The notes under the pieces are model-generated. The model worked only from the letters and a program-made list of their open reading frames with translations. It had not been told where the DNA came from and did no database searches. Shown piece by piece: positions 1 to 11,782 of a DNA stretch of 64,000 nt. The stretch is from Lepus europaeus. Its lineage: Eukaryota > Chordata > Mammalia > Lagomorpha > Leporidae. Where the stretch lies: the NCBI RefSeq assembly GCF_033115175.1, contig NC_084850.1:105569939-105633938 (forward strand), in the 5' to 3' direction. Position 1 is the stretch's first letter. Every line of letters starts with the position of its first letter. A program made the translations under genes and the position numbers.

Positions 1-144
1 TGCCTGGGAAAATAGCAGAGGATGACCTAAGGACTTGGGACCCTTTACCCACATGGGAGACCTGCAAGAAGCTCTGGGCTCCTGGGTTCATCCTGGCCCA
101 GCCACATCCATTGCGGCCATTTGGGGAGTGAACTAGAGGATGGA

Positions 145-179
<35 letters not shown>

Positions 180-232
180 TCCCTCTCCCTCTCCCTCTCC
201 CTCTCTCTGCCTTTCAAATAAACAAATAAAAT
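1..232 (+). mobile_element. C-repeat SINE, 5' end outside window
   Basis: The body of a type A C-repeat runs in from the left edge: the 'tgcctgggaaaa-tagcagagga' block, the 'catgggagacct' block, the 'ttggggagtgaac' block, then a pyrimidine tract and an AAATAAACAAATAAA tail. The tRNA-like head is missing because the window starts inside the element. Confidence 0.9.
150..207. repeat. (CT)n / (CCCTCT)n microsatellite
   Basis: A pure CT run passes into hexamer CCCTCT units. It grew from the pyrimidine tract of the surrounding SINE. Confidence 0.95.
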
Positions 233-278
233 GTTTTTTAAAAATGCAAAAAGCCATGATAAGGAAGCTACCATATTT

Positions 279-545
279 TGAAGTTTTTAATTATTATTTG
301 TTGGTGATGCAGAGAGACAGGGAGAGCTGCCTTCTGCTAGTTTACTCTGAATATCCAAAATGGTCAGGGTGGAGCCAGGAGCTGAGAACATGACCCAGGT
401 CTCACACATGGGTTCCAGTAACCCAGGGTCTGCATTGGTGGAAGCTAGAGTCAGTAGATCTTGGTATTGAACCCAGGCATTCTGGTGTGGTACTCAACTC
501 GGGAATCTTATCCAGACTTTTAACCACTAGACCAAACACCTGCCC
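279..545 (-). mobile_element. Old-type C-repeat SINE
   Basis: In reverse orientation it shows the gagagacaggga tract, 'ccaggtctcacacatggg', 'tgaacccaggcattctggtgtgg' and the end 'aaccactagaccaaacacctgcccc', which is the reverse of the old C-repeat head. It is strongly diverged and has no clear TSD. Confidence 0.75.
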
Positions 546-1912
546 CATCATAATTTTAAATAAGGACAGGATATTAATTTTGATATGTCCTTTGGCTTTA
601 AAGCTTCAGTATAGACAGACACAGCACTGCTCTTGTGTCCTCCCAATATGCTCATCCAGTGGGTAAGTTTTCCTTATCTCAGAATTTAGAAGATACATGT
701 GGGCCACTCTGTTCAGTTTGTGTGTGCCCTTGTTATTTAAGAGTTGTCCTGAGCTCAGGTTCACATTCTTTTTAGACTTTCCCATTGACTCTTCTCCCTC
801 TGTTATCTGGAGAAGTTGAGTATAAGCCATTGAAGCCATGTGAGAGCTGAGTGCCTACAAACTCCAAGTGCCCTTGTGCCATTTCTAAAGAGCAGTTACC
901 TGCCAAAAATATTTCATACAGGCTTAAAGATGGCAAAGCAACCTCATAACTTTCACTTCTCCTACTCTCCTCCAGGCAATACCCATCAAACAGTACCTTT
1001 CAACAAAAACACAGGGTCCATGACTTCTCTGGAAGTAACAGGGTGCCCCCACATCCCTCCGAGCTACCAAATCTGATCACTATTTGAAGAAATGTCCTAC
1101 CAGGAATATAAAGGCAAACACAAAGTTTCTTGTGTTTGCAAAAACAAAGGATAATTTGAGGAAGGTTTACCAAAGGAAATATTTATCAAGGTGTGGGCAG
1201 GGTGCAGGAAGATCACAAAGGAAATAATAGCAGAGCTGTTCCCTGACCTAGGCAGGGTCAGAAGAAATGGAGGGAGGGAGTGGTTACTGAAACCTGGAAG
1301 GATAAAGTATGGAGAGGACCACTTAGAAAGGAGCTGTGAGCACTGGTTTAAGGATACAGGTGGCTCCCTGGAGACCTCACAGGAGAGAATTCTGGAGTAA
1401 GGATACAAAACTTACTATGTTTTCTCTGTTATCTTCCCATTGGATAAGCTGAATCAGGATTCAGTCTCAATTGAACAAAGTCAACTAGAAGCCAGAGCAT
1501 ATTAGAACATGTTAATACTGTACTAGGCAGCCTCCAATGACATTAAGCAATGTGAAAAAGAGTGGAGAGTAGATCTGAAATGGTAACTGAGAGACATCTA
1601 ACACATAACCTTCAGTTAAAGATACACAATGAATCACATACCTTGCTTTTCACAATAAAGCATCATGTTTGCCATTTTTATTCCCAGAATCCAGAATATA
1701 AGCCTCTTTTAATAAGCATTTTTTAACTTGCAAGTGAGCTCAGTCTCTCATTCTTTTGCTGTAACGATGTTATCTGGCAAAAATAAAATCTCTAGGAGTG
1801 ACCAAATGGTGTCTGCTGGTACTGAAGGAGCCAATGAAATCTATAATAGCCTTCATTTTCCAAATTCTCCAGTGACTTTTTCTTTGAAGTGACTCTTGAT
1901 GTGTTCTTTCAG
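546..1912. other. No gene seen; unassigned sequence
   Basis: About 1.4 kb with no recognised exon. Open frames of up to 103 codons on both strands show no known motif. The purine-rich part at about 1180-1400 looks like a decayed LTR or DNA repeat, but I cannot name it. Confidence 0.5.
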
Positions 1913-1925
1913 AAATGACAAAAGT

Positions 1926-2250
1926 TGGCCGGCGCCGTGGCTCAACAGGCTAATCCTCCGCCTTGTGGCGCCGGCACACCGGGTTCTAGTCCCAGTCAGG
2001 GCGCCGGATTCTATCCCGGTTGCCCCTCTTCCAGGCCAGCTCTCTGCTATGGCCCGGGAGTGCAGTGGAGGATGGCCCAAGTCCTTGGGCCCTGCACCCG
2101 CATGGGAGACCAGGAGAAGCACCTGGCTCCTGGCTTTGGATCAGCGCGATGCGCCAGCTGCAGCGGCCATTGGAGGGTGAACCAATGGCAAAAAGGAAGA
2201 CCTTTCTCTCTGTCTCTCTCTCTCACTATCCACTCTGCCTGTCAAAAAAA
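1926..2250 (+). mobile_element. C-repeat SINE, type B, full length with TSD
   Basis: Complete from the GGCCGGCGCCGTGGCTC head (A-box region) through the 'gttctagtccc' B-box region to the A-tail after CTGTC. A perfect 13-bp TSD, AAATGACAAAAGT, lies at 1913-1925 and 2251-2263, which shows a fairly recent insertion. Confidence 0.96.
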
Positions 2251-2263
2251 AAATGACAAAAGT

Positions 2264-3027
2264 ACAGTGAAAGGCTCTCACTAACTCTTTGGAGGGTGGA
2301 TTGGTATAAACTTATTAGAAAAATGATTTGGCAATGCATATCAAAAGCCTTACCAATGTTCCCTCTTACTAACTACCACTTCCATTTCATGGAATCCTTC
2401 ATAGAATATACAAACCCAGGCAAAACATTTATGTAGAAAGACTTTATTGCAGTCATTTCTATGATTAACTCCTTCCAAGAAAGAACCCCTAAAATTCAGA
2501 ACAATGAAACGTGAAACAATAATAGGAAAATACATGACAAGTATGCAGTTGGAGAGCATGCAGCCTTCAAAAATTAGGTTGTGAGGTGGGCATTTGGCAC
2601 AGCAGTTATGGAAATCTACGTCCTATATTAGAGTGCTTGGATTTGAGTCCTGGCTTCTCATCTGATCCAGCTTCCTGCTAATGTGCACCCTGGAAGGCAT
2701 GGACTGATGGCTCAAGTAAATAGGTCCCTGCAACTCACAGGGTGGACTTGGATTGATGGCCTAGCTCCTGGTTTCAGCCTGGCCCAGTTCTGGCTGTAGC
2801 AGACATTTGGGGAATGAACCAGTGGATGTAAGATCAATCTCTCTCTCTTCCCCCCTTTCAAATGTAAATTAATTATTATATAAAAATATGTTGACAAAGG
2901 ATATTTTCATGGCATGAGAAAACAATTATCTAAGATTCAGTGAATAAAACAAGCACAATAAAAATTTAAATGAGGTAGGGTCTCAATCACATAAAACAAA
3001 ATGTATAGGGAGAATCTTCAAAATACT
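2264..3027 (+). mobile_element. Ancient L1 (L1M-type) ORF2 end and 3' UTR
   Basis: The stretch 'ggtataaactt...gatttggcaatgcatatcaaaagcctta' and the later 'atgcagccttcaaaaatta' follow the ORF2 3' end of old mammalian L1s. It resumes after the SINE at 2585-2880 with 'catggcatgagaaaac' and a 3'-UTR-like A-rich part. It is far too decayed to code. Confidence 0.6.
2585..2880 (+). mobile_element. Old-type C-repeat SINE
   Basis: It starts at 'gtgggcatttggcacagcag' and has 'agagtgcttggatttgagtcc', 'gctaatgtgcaccctgg' and 'ttggggaatgaaccagtggatg'. It splits the old L1 around it, so it is younger than that L1. Confidence 0.8.
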
Positions 3028-3042
3028 AAAAAAAATTTATTT

Positions 3043-4317
3043 GTTCCAAAGGGACAAATATCATATGTTCTCCCTGATCGGTGACAACTAACTGAGCACC
3101 TAAAAGAAAACCTCTAGAAGTGAAATGGACACTATGAGAAACAGTGACTTGATCAGCCCTTGTCCTGACTGTTGATGAACAACTTAATACTTTATCCCTT
3201 TTAGTGTTTTTTGTTCTACTTAATACTATTGTTTGAACTCTGTAATTAACACACATTTATTCTTAGGTGTTTAAATTTTTTTTAACTGAAAAGTGATCCC
3301 TGTTAATTATAAGAGTGGGAATAAGAGAGGGAGGAGATGTACAATTTGGGACATGCTCAATCAGACTTGCCCCAAATGATAGAGTTAAAAACGTGCCAGG
3401 GGATTCCAATTCAATCCCATCAAGGTGGCATGTACCAATGCCATCTCACTAGTCAAAGTGATCAATTTCAGTCCACAATTGATCATAATGATAGGACTAA
3501 GAGTCAAAGGGATCACATAAACAAGACTAGTGTCTGCTAATACTAACTGATGGAATAAAAAAGGGAGAGAACGCTCCAACATGGGAAGCGGGATACACAG
3601 CAGACTCATAGAATGGCAGATGTCCTAAACAGCACTGTGGCCTCAGAATCAGCCCTTAAGGCATTCAGATCTGGCTGAAGAGCCCATGAGAGTATTGCAG
3701 GCATGGAAAGCCAAGACACTCTGGCAAAAACAAAAAACAACAAAAAAACCTAAATGAAAGATCTCTGCGTGTGAGATCGTAGAAAGAACGGGCCATCAAA
3801 GAAGGAGGTACCTTTCTCTGAAGGGAGGAGAGAACTTCCACTTTGACTATTGCCTTATCTAAATAAGATCAGAGTTGGCGAACTCAAAAGGCTTCCATAG
3901 CCTTGGCAACTCATGACGAGAGCCTAGGGTGATTACTGACGCCATAAACAAGAGTGTCAATTTGTTAATTCAACAACAGGATTCACTGTGCACTTTCTCC
4001 TCATGTAGGATCTCTGTCCTTAATGTGTTGTACAATGTGAATTAATGCTACAACTAGTACTGAAACAGTACTTTACACTTTGTGTTTCTGTGTGGGTGCA
4101 AACTGTTGAAATCTTTACTTAATCTATGCTAAGTTGATCTTCTGTATATAAAGATAATTGAAAATGAATCTTGATGTGAATGCAATGGGAGAGGGAGTGG
4201 AAGAGGGGAGGGTTGCAGGTGGGAGGGAAGTTATGTGGGGGAAAAAGCCATTGTAATCCAAAAGCTGTACTTTGGAAATTTATATTTATTAAATAAAAGT
4301 TTAAAAAAAAGAAAATG
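3043..4317 (+). mobile_element. Rabbit-type L1, 5'-truncated 3' end
   Basis: It holds only the last codons of ORF2 and the long 3' UTR, which ends in 'ttattaaataaaag' and an A-tail. It aligns over its whole length with the same part of the larger copy at 26,660-27,920. A 15-bp AT-rich TSD (eight A, then TTTATTT) lies at 3028-3042 and 4318-4332. Confidence 0.95.
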
Positions 4318-4335
4318 AAAAAAAATTTATTTTGA

Positions 4336-4500
4336 AATAATTATAGATGCACGTGAACTTACAAAACTAGTACAGAGAGATCCTGTGTACCCTTTACCCA
4401 GCTTCTCCCACTGGTAAGCAAAGTACATTATCAAAACCAGGAAATGTACGTCTATAGATTAGTACATTCTCACCAGTATCACTGATGTTGTTCCGAATTA
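4336..4500 (-). mobile_element. Ancient L1M 3' end
   Basis: Read on the minus strand it gives 'gggagaagctgggtaaaggg', 'tacacaggatctctctgtac' and 'acgtgcatctataattattt', the conserved last part of L1M 3' UTRs. A related fragment lies at 59,470-59,640. Confidence 0.65.
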
Positions 4501-4539
4501 TAATCCACATAAGCTGTTAGCAATTATACTTCACTTACA

Positions 4540-4760
4540 TACATTTCATTGGTGAAGAAAAGAAAACTGAAAGATAGAGTTTTGGATGTTTTTACCATAA
4601 AGAAATGTTGTTCAGTGTTCAAGGAGGTAAATATGTTTACTCTGATCACACAATATATACATGTATCAAAACAGCACATGGTACTTCATAAATGTGTCCA
4701 ATCTTTATGTGTGTTAAAAATGTTTTTTCTAAGTAAGTAAAATAATCTGATCAACTAATC
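4540..4760 (+). mobile_element. Ancient L1M 3' end fragment
   Basis: 'atatgtttactctgatcacacaatatatacatg' followed by 'cacatggtacttcataaatg' is the closing part of another L1M 3' UTR branch, in the opposite orientation to its neighbour. Heavily diverged. Confidence 0.5.
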
Positions 4761-4897
4761 AATCAAAAAATATAACTCATCATTTTTACTGCTTAGCCTC
4801 CCTTGCAACTAAGTGTGACTAAGTGTGACAATTATATCTTCGGGTCAGAAGATATAATTAGAAATGTTAAGTCAAACCCCTGGGAAGTATTATTTTC

Positions 4898-5229
4898 TTT
4901 TTTTTTTAAGATTTATTTTATTGATTTGAAAGAAAGAGTTAGAGAGGTAGAGACAGAGACAGAGAGAGGTCAGTCAGTCTTCCATCCGTTGGTTCACTCC
5001 CCAGATGGCCGCAATGGCCGGAGCTGCGCCAGTCTGAGCCAGGAGCTTGTTCTGGGTCTCCCACGTGGGTGCAGGGGCCCAAGGACTTGGGCCATATCTT
5101 CTACTGCTTTCCCAGGCCATAGCAGAGAGTTGAATCTGAAGTGGAGCAGCCAGGACATGAACCAGTGCCCATATGGGATGCCGGTGCTTCAGGCCAGGGC
5201 TTTAACCCACTGTGCCACAGTGCCGGCCC
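4898..5229 (-). mobile_element. C-repeat SINE, type A
   Basis: Poly(T), the reverse of the tail, then the GA-rich tract, 'ttccatccgttggttcactcccc', 'ccatatgggatgccggtgctt' and the end 'cactgtgccacagtgccggcccc'. Full length. Confidence 0.92.
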
Positions 5230-5236
5230 CTTCTTT

Positions 5237-5299
5237 TATTTTTAAAAAAGATTTATTTTACTTAATTGAAAAGCAGAGCTAGAGAGGGAGGCATACACA

Positions 5300-5358
<59 letters not shown>

Positions 5359-5623
5359 CTTCCATCCACTGTTTCACTCATCAAATGGCTACAGAAGCCA
5401 GGGCTGGGTCAGGCTGAAGGCAGGAGCCAGGAACTCCATCCAGGACTCCTACATATGTGTCAGGGGCCCAAGATCTTAGGCCATCTTCTGCTGCTTTCCC
5501 AGGTGCATTAGGTTAGCAGGGAACTGGATCAGAAGCAGAGCAGCTAGTTCTCAAACTGTTGCTCATACGGGATGCCAGTGTCACAGGTAGCAGCTTAACC
5601 AGCTGTACCACAATGTCAGCCCT
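5237..5623 (-). mobile_element. C-repeat SINE, type A, with expanded GA tract
   Basis: Same order of blocks as a reversed type A element, ending 'ccacaatgtcagccc'. A (GA) run at 5303-5355 makes it longer than its relatives. It sits directly beside the SINE at 4898-5229 in the same orientation. Confidence 0.88.
5303..5355. repeat. (GA)n microsatellite
   Basis: About 26 uninterrupted GA units inside a reversed SINE. Arg-Glu repeat peptides predicted here are translations of this tract. Confidence 0.97.
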
Positions 5624-5635
5624 AGAAATATTCTT

Positions 5636-6000
5636 TTTTTAAAAACGTTATTTAGGCCAGTGCCGTGGCTTAACAGGCTAATCCTCTGCCTTGTGGCGCC
5701 GGCACACCGGGTTCTATCCCGGTTGCCCCTCTTCCAGGCCAGCTCTCTGCTATGGCCCGGGAAGGCAGTGGAGGATGGCCCAAGTGCTTGGGTCCTGCAC
5801 CCGCATGGGAGACCAGAAGCACCTGGCTCCTGGCTTTGGATCAGCGAGATGTGCCGGCTGCAGCGGCCATTGGAGGGTGAACCAACGGCAAAAAGGAAGA
5901 CCTTTCTCTCTGTCTCTCTCTCTCATGATCCACTCTGCCTGTCAAAAAAAATTATTTATTTATTTATTTGAGAGTCAGAGTTACACACAGGGAGAATGAG

Positions 6001-6040
<40 letters not shown>

Positions 6041-6319
6041 TCTTCCATCCACTGGTTCACTCCCCAATTGGCCACAATGGCTGGAGCTGCGCCGATCCCA
6101 AGGCAGGGGCCAGGAGCTTCTTCCATGTCTCCCACGTGGGTTCAGGGACCCAAGGACTTGGGACATCTTCTACTGCTTTCCCAGGCCATAGCAGAGAGCT
6201 GGCCTGGAAGAGGGGCAACCGGGATTCTAACCGGCACTCATATGGGATGCTGGCATTGCAGGCAGTGGCTTTACCTGCTACACCACAGTGCCAACACCCC
6301 CCCCCCCCACACACACACC
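5636..6319 (-). mobile_element. C-repeat SINE, type A, split by a second SINE
   Basis: The poly(T) start at 5636-5654 and the body at 5951-6300 belong to one reversed element; a plus-strand SINE sits between them. TSD AGAAATATTCTT at 5624-5635 and 6320-6331 encloses the whole block. A C-run and a short CA run close its head end. Confidence 0.88.
5655..5950 (+). mobile_element. C-repeat SINE, type B, nested in another SINE's tail
   Basis: Head 'ggccagtgccgtggcttaac', body with 'ggttctatcccggttgcccc', end 'ctgtcaaaaaaa'. A stretch between the B box and 'cccggttgcc' is missing. It entered the A-rich tail of the surrounding minus-strand SINE, so it is the younger of the two. Confidence 0.9.
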
Positions 6320-6506
6320 AGAAATATTCTTACAGGGAAGAACTGTCCACTCTCCTTCTACTTGCAATGTAGACATGAAGGTTAGGACTTGTGTTGCCAT
6401 CTAATGAGCTAAAAGGAAGCTGATGTGCTAATTAGGAGTGCATGCATTTCTAGACTTCTTTTCCATAATATACTTTTTTGTTAAGCCACTATTATTTAGG
6501 ATTTTC

Positions 6507-6841
6507 TTTTTTTTTTTCTTTTTGACAGGCAGAGTGGATAGTGAGAGAGAGAGACAGAGAGAAAGGTCTTCCTTTTTGCCATTGGTTCACCCTCCAATGG
6601 CCGCTGTGGCCAGCGCATCTCGCTGTTCCGAAGCCAGGAGCCAGGTGCTTCTCCTGGTCTCCCATGCGGGTGCAGGGCCCAAGGACTGGGGCCATCCTCC
6701 ACTGCCTTCCCAGGCCATAGCAGAGAGCTGGCCTGGAAGAGGGGCAACCGGGATAGAATCTGGCGCCCCAACCGGGACTAGAACCTGGTGTGCCAGCGCC
6801 GCAAGGTGGAGGATTAGCCTGTTAAGCCACAGCGCCGGCCA
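6507..6841 (-). mobile_element. C-repeat SINE, type B, with perfect TSD
   Basis: Full-length reversed type B element from 'tttttgacaggcagagtgg' to 'cacagcgccggcc'. A perfect 13-bp TSD, ATTTAGGATTTTC, lies at 6494-6506 and 6842-6854. Confidence 0.96.
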
Positions 6842-6854
6842 ATTTAGGATTTTC

Positions 6855-7359
6855 ATTCACAAGCGGCTGAGCTCAATCCTTCTGATATAGTTCTTGAAAT
6901 GAATGTGGAACACTAAATGTGTGTCTGCTGTTGTCCTGCTCAAGGAGCATAATCCCAACCAGTCATGTTCAGTTCTGTTTTACTGAGGTCTGAAGTCTTA
7001 TTTTCATATTTCCTATCTACATATTTTGGTTGGGGTAGGAGTAGGGCTGAGTGGAGGAGACTTACAAATGTCTGATACTGAAGGGTGTGCTGTCCATAGG
7101 TTATGAGTTGGCAGAGTTGGGAGAAGGGAAATCTATACTCAAATGACAGATCCCCTTTATTGTATTTATTTCATGGTCTCATTATTGTGATAGAAAGTAG
7201 ATTCTTCCCATTCTCCTATTCTTCCTCTTCCATTTGGGTCTCTACTTTGCCATCTCTTTCTATTTCGCCTATATTCTGTCTTGACTAATCTCTGGGAGAG
7301 AAAAAACTGGTGTGCACATTTCTTGGAGTATTCATTTAACATACTTTAGAGATTTCTTT
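6855..7359. other. No gene seen; unassigned sequence
   Basis: About 500 bp of mixed composition with no recognised repeat or exon. Confidence 0.5.
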
Positions 7360-7368
7360 GAATATTTT

Positions 7369-7683
7369 CTAAAATATATTTATTTGAGAAGCAGAGAGAT
7401 AGGAAGAGAGAGACAGACACAGGAAGTGAGATTCTGTCTGCTGATTCCCTCTCTTAATGCCTGCAGTGGCCAAAACTGTGACAGGCTGAAGCTGGTAGCC
7501 AGGAACTCAATCCACATTTCCCACGTGGGTGGCAGGAACCCAGTTACTTAAGTCATTACCACCGCGTCTCAGGATCTGCAATTGTAGGAAGCTGTAGTCA
7601 TGATCCAGAGCTGGGAATTGAACCCAGGTATTTTAATATGGGACACATAACTATCTTAACCACTGGGCTAAAGGCCTACCCCT
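7369..7683 (-). mobile_element. Old-type C-repeat SINE
   Basis: 'tatttatttgagaagcagaga', 'attgaacccaggtattttaatatggga' and 'ccactgggctaaaggcctacccc'. A short TSD, GAATATTTT, lies at 7360-7368 and 7684-7692. Confidence 0.82.
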
Positions 7684-7933
7684 GAATATTTTTTATGTGC
7701 AATTATTTGGTTTTCAGTGTAGACTGGAAGAGTGAATTTGGTCATTAGCATATCATTGAGAGTGAAGAAGGGGCAGGGAAAAAAAGCATGGAAAAAATGG
7801 AATAATAATCTGAAGTATAACCCTATGTGGGAAAGAGCTGTGCAGATTATTAAGGTGATAATTTAAGGTGATATCACTGAAATATATGGGGACCTAATTA
7901 AATTCTCAGGAGAATCTCCTAGACATAAGTATA

Positions 7934-8266
7934 GGCCGGCACTGTGGCCTAGCAGGTAAAGCCGCTGCCTGAAGTACCAGCATCCCATATGGGCACTGGT
8001 TCAAGTCCTGGCTGCTCCACTTCCTATCCAGCTCTCTGCTATGGCCTGGGAAAGCAGTAGAAGATGGCCTAAGCACTTGGGCCCCTGCACCCGCGTGGGA
8101 AACCCAGAAGAAGCTCCTGGCTCCTGGCTTCGGATCAGCGCAGCTCTGGTCCTTGTGGTCAACTGGGGAGTGAACCAATGGATGGAAGACCTCTCTCTCT
8201 CAGCCTTTCCTTCTCTCTCTGTGTAACTCTGATTTTCAAGTAAAATAAATAAATCTTTTTAAAAAA
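7934..8266 (+). mobile_element. C-repeat SINE, type A
   Basis: Head 'ggccggcactgtggcctagcagg', body with 'cccatatgggcactggttcaagtcc', tail 'aaataaataaatcttttt'. The flanks share AAGTATA. Confidence 0.93.
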
Positions 8267-9369
8267 AGTATAACTGTATGTGATTGAGTTCCTTATTAAG
8301 TGACAGGTGACTTAAACTCGGAGTGAGGCACTGGATGTGCAGTGTGGTGAGGCAGGAAGTGCATCATCCTAGCTGCTCCATGGCTGAAGGTAAAGTTTCT
8401 ATTTGGAACTCAAGAGTTGCTGCCCCTTTAAAGAAGTCTTTATGTGCTGGACAAAGGATCAGGGAAAGGTAGGCTCTCTAAGCAAGTCAACATCAGTTCT
8501 TTCCCAGACTTCTGGTCCACAATGATATTGAATCAAGCCCTTTGGATGACTTTTTTTTTTAAATGCTGGCTCTGGCTGTCTGCATCAATAGCTCCTACAG
8601 GAGCCATGTCTGACATTTATGAATGTGTTTACTCTTCTCTTCACCTAAATAGTCAAGAGTCAGAGAGTCCTGTGAATCATGTAGCTCTAGGCAATTTTAA
8701 GTCTAGGCTCTTCTTTAAATCATCCCTTTAACTTTCAATATTTCAAGACACAATTTGAACAACAAAAAGGATTTTTTAAAGCCAGGCCATGCCCTCCTTT
8801 GAATGATAAGCAATTAAGTTCAAATCAGCCTCAGTTAAAAGAGATTGCAGCTCCAGGCATTCCCACTGACTGGGACCAGGAAGGCAAAGTGAAATGGTAA
8901 GGTAAACAAACAATTATCTACACAATTGAATCAATATGGTACTCTGCAAACAAGATCTCTCTTAAAAGCATCATCTTAAGAAGGATGTGAATTATAAACC
9001 AGATAACTGCCTTCAATTTAATCAACTTGATTTTGTATAAACAATATTCAGAAGTGCTGAGGGCATGTGTTGGTTATTCTCCAATTCTCCCTCCACAGTG
9101 ATTTTCCGCCCTTCTCTGCCCTGTTCTGACCCCCATGGAATGCATCATCTGGGTGCTAATGCCTTTTCACATCTGGTTGGGTTGGAGCATGGGAGTGCTA
9201 GACTAAAGGGCATGAGAGAAAGGTCAGGATGTTTATTCCATTATTATCAACATCTCTCCCTACCCTCTACTCCCTATTTAGCTAATGTCATGGCCAAGGT
9301 CACCTCCCTGTAACTACAGCTTTTTCTGCCACCTTCCATAGCTCTAGCTGTCAGATGGATCTCCTCTCC
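8267..9369. other. No gene seen; unassigned sequence
   Basis: About 1.1 kb without a recognised gene. Frames at 8444-8731 (95 codons) and 9065-9313 (82 codons) show no known motif. The part at 9060-9340 has the feel of an old dispersed repeat, but I cannot place it. Confidence 0.45.
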
Positions 9370-9687
9370 CTAAAATATTTATTTATTCATTGGTTTATTC
9401 ATTTATTTGAAAGGCAGAGTGACAGAGGGAGAGACAGAGAGAAAGGTCTTTCATCTGCTGATTCCCCAAATGGCCACAATGGCCAGAACTGGGCTGATCT
9501 GAAATTAGGAGCTAGGAGCTTCCTTTGGGTACAGGGACCCAAACACTTGGGCCATCTTCCACTGGTTTCCCAGGCCATAGCAGAGAACTGGACGGGAAGA
9601 TGAACAGCCAGGACACAAACCGGTACCCATATAGGATGGCCATGCTGCAGGCGGCGGCTTAGCCTACTATACCACAGTGCCAGCCCC
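9370..9687 (-). mobile_element. C-repeat SINE, type A
   Basis: 'ttcatttatttgaaaggcagagtgacag', 'ttccactggtttcccaggccatagcag', end 'ccacagtgccagcccc'. Confidence 0.9.
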
Positions 9688-9769
9688 AGTTGCCATCTCT
9701 TAACAGCATTTCCTTCCTATCCCCTATCAGGGCAAGTCATGGCTAGTCTTTGGGTGCTTCAGCATTCTT

Positions 9770-10112
9770 TTTTTTTTTCTTTTTTGTTTGTTTTTTTGAC
9801 AGGCAGAGTGGACAGTGAGAGAGAGAGAGAGAGAGAGAAAAGTCTTCCTTTGCCGTTGGTTCACCCTCCAATGGCCGCCGCGGCCGGCGCACCGCGCTGA
9901 TCCGAAGGCAGGAGCCAGGTGCTTCTCCTGGTCTCCCATGGGGTGTAGGGCCCAAGCACTTGGGCCATCCTCCACTGCACTCCTGGGCCATAGCAGAGAG
10001 CTGGCCTGGAAGAGGGGCAACTGGGACAGAATCCGGCGCCCCGACCGGGACTAGAACCTGGGGTGCTGGCGCCGCTAGGTGGAGGATTAGCCTGTCGAGC
10101 CACGGCGCCGGT
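9770..10112 (-). mobile_element. C-repeat SINE, type B
   Basis: Long T-run with G interruptions, then 'gacaggcagagtggacag', the GC-rich 'gccgccgcggccggcgcac' block and the end 'cacggcgccggt'. Little decayed. Confidence 0.94.
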
Positions 10113-10114
10113 CT

Positions 10115-10993
10115 CTTTGTTCTCTTAATCCAGCCCTTACTTTGTTAAATATTCCCTCCTTCAAAAATGTTTTCAAAAAGCCTAGCTAAGTTTTTCATGT
10201 GTTTCTTATCACAGTTGAGGCTGATTGATGGTGAACTGTGGCAGTATAGCCTCCTGTGAATACAGTGGCAGCTGATAAGCAATAGTTTGTAGCTATGGCC
10301 ACATTCTATGTTGTGTTTTTGAATGAGTACCTTAAAAATATTTCAGAACTGAGGTTGTAAATACAGTGTATATGCACAGTGAGTATACTAGTCTAAGTTT
10401 GCTGAACTGGAAAAGAATGTTCAAACAGAGAAAATGTGACCTGTTATCAGTCACTAGAATCCTTTGCATGAGGGTGAAAGTTCTTTAGTACAGTTTACTC
10501 AGCTAGTCATTATCATTAGTTACTTTCACATCTGCAATAAAAATTTGGGGCTAACAAGCTCTTACTCATCAGTGTAAAAAACCTGTCTCCACAGAAATCC
10601 TTCTAGTTTACATTTGTGGAATATTAAAACATTTTAAAGAAGATTTTCCCTAGAGGGAACAAAAAACAAATTATGATTATTGCAGTTAAAAAAAAGTGCA
10701 TGCATTCTAGGGATATCAGAGACAGGGCAGAGTGATTTATGGCTAAAAAGACACAGATACTGTGCAAGTAGCAGAGTTGCCAGGCTCTGCATAAGCTCCT
10801 GACCATTTAAGTATGATTAGAGGAGGCGAGGGGTCTGGAAAGACTTGGCTGTTATTTCTGGACATGCAGTTTGTTTTATGATGCGAGTTCTCAGGACACA
10901 GTGGCAGATCTAGTGTGAGGGCTATACAGTAAGACTATATTTTTAGAATAGAAGTTTTTAACTTGAATCAACTCATAAAATTCAGGGAAATCT
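10115..10993. other. No gene seen; unassigned sequence
   Basis: About 880 bp, moderately AT-rich, no recognised repeat or exon. One 60-codon frame at 10624-10806 has a hydrophobic stretch but no family signature. Confidence 0.45.
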
Positions 10994-11000
10994 AAAATCT

Positions 11001-11317
11001 TTTTAAAAAAACTTTCATTTATTTGAAAGGCAGAGTTGCAGAGAGAGAGAGAGAGAAAGATCTTCCATCTGTTGGTTCACGTCCCAGTGGCCACAATGGC
11101 TACAGTCAGGCCAGGTTGAAGTCAGAAGCCTGAACTTCATTGGGTCTCCCATGAGGATGGCACGGGCCCAAGCTCTTGGGCCATTTTCTGCTGCTTTCCT
11201 AGGTGCATTAGCAGGAGCTGGATGGGAAGTGGAATAGCTGGGACTTGAAACGGTGCCTATGTGGGATGCCAGTGTCACATGCAGCAGCCTAACCCACTGC
11301 ACCAAAGCACTGACCCC
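11001..11317 (-). mobile_element. C-repeat SINE, type A
   Basis: 'catttatttgaaaggcagagttgcag', 'ttccatctgttggttcacg', end 'ccaaagcactgacccc'. TSD AAAATCT at 10994-11000 and 11318-11324. Confidence 0.9.
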
Positions 11318-11450
11318 AAAATCTGTAATCTTAAAAATGACAAAAAGTCACATCTTTATTTTCACTCGCTTCTAATTGAAATGAACATTTCTTTTGATTA
11401 TGGATGTAGGTAACAAACAACTATAGTATTAAGAGTACCTGTAATTTCAG

Positions 11451-11765
11451 GGGCCAGCACTATGGCATAGGTAGAACCACCACCTGCAGAGCTGGCATCC
11501 CATATGGGTTCTGGTTCAAGTCTCTGTTGCTCCACTTCCAATCCAGCTCTCTGCTATGGCCTGGGGAAAGCAGTAGCAGATGGCCCAAGTCCTTGGGCCC
11601 CTGCACCCTCGTGGGAGACCCAGAAGAAGCTCCTGGCTCTTACCTTTGGATCAGCCCAACTCCAGCTGTTGCAGCCATTTGGGGTGTGAACCAGAGGATG
11701 GAAGACACCCCCCTCCTCGCCTCTCTGTAACTCTATCAAATAAAAATAAATAAATCTTAAAAAAA
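11451..11765 (+). mobile_element. C-repeat SINE, type A
   Basis: Head 'gggccagcactatggcatagg' to tail 'aaaataaataaatctt'. The flanks AAGAGTACCTGT (11431-11442) and AAGAGTGCCTGT (11766-11777) form the TSD. Confidence 0.93.
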
Positions 11766-11782
11766 AAGAGTGCCTGTGGTTT

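Noticed and set aside
1926..2000. tRNA genes, suggested by A-box and B-box-like motifs at SINE heads
   Set aside because: The heads are degenerate, do not fold as a full cloverleaf with CCA-end context, and occur in about sixty SINEs.
5968..6385. Overlapping frames with Arg-Glu or Ser-Leu repeats (also at 121, 5266, 12428, 29849, 34000, 56172)
   Set aside because: They are translations of GA/CT tracts and SINE bodies. The same peptides ('LLPGLPCGCRG', 'SLLWPGKAVEDGP') recur wherever a C-repeat lies.
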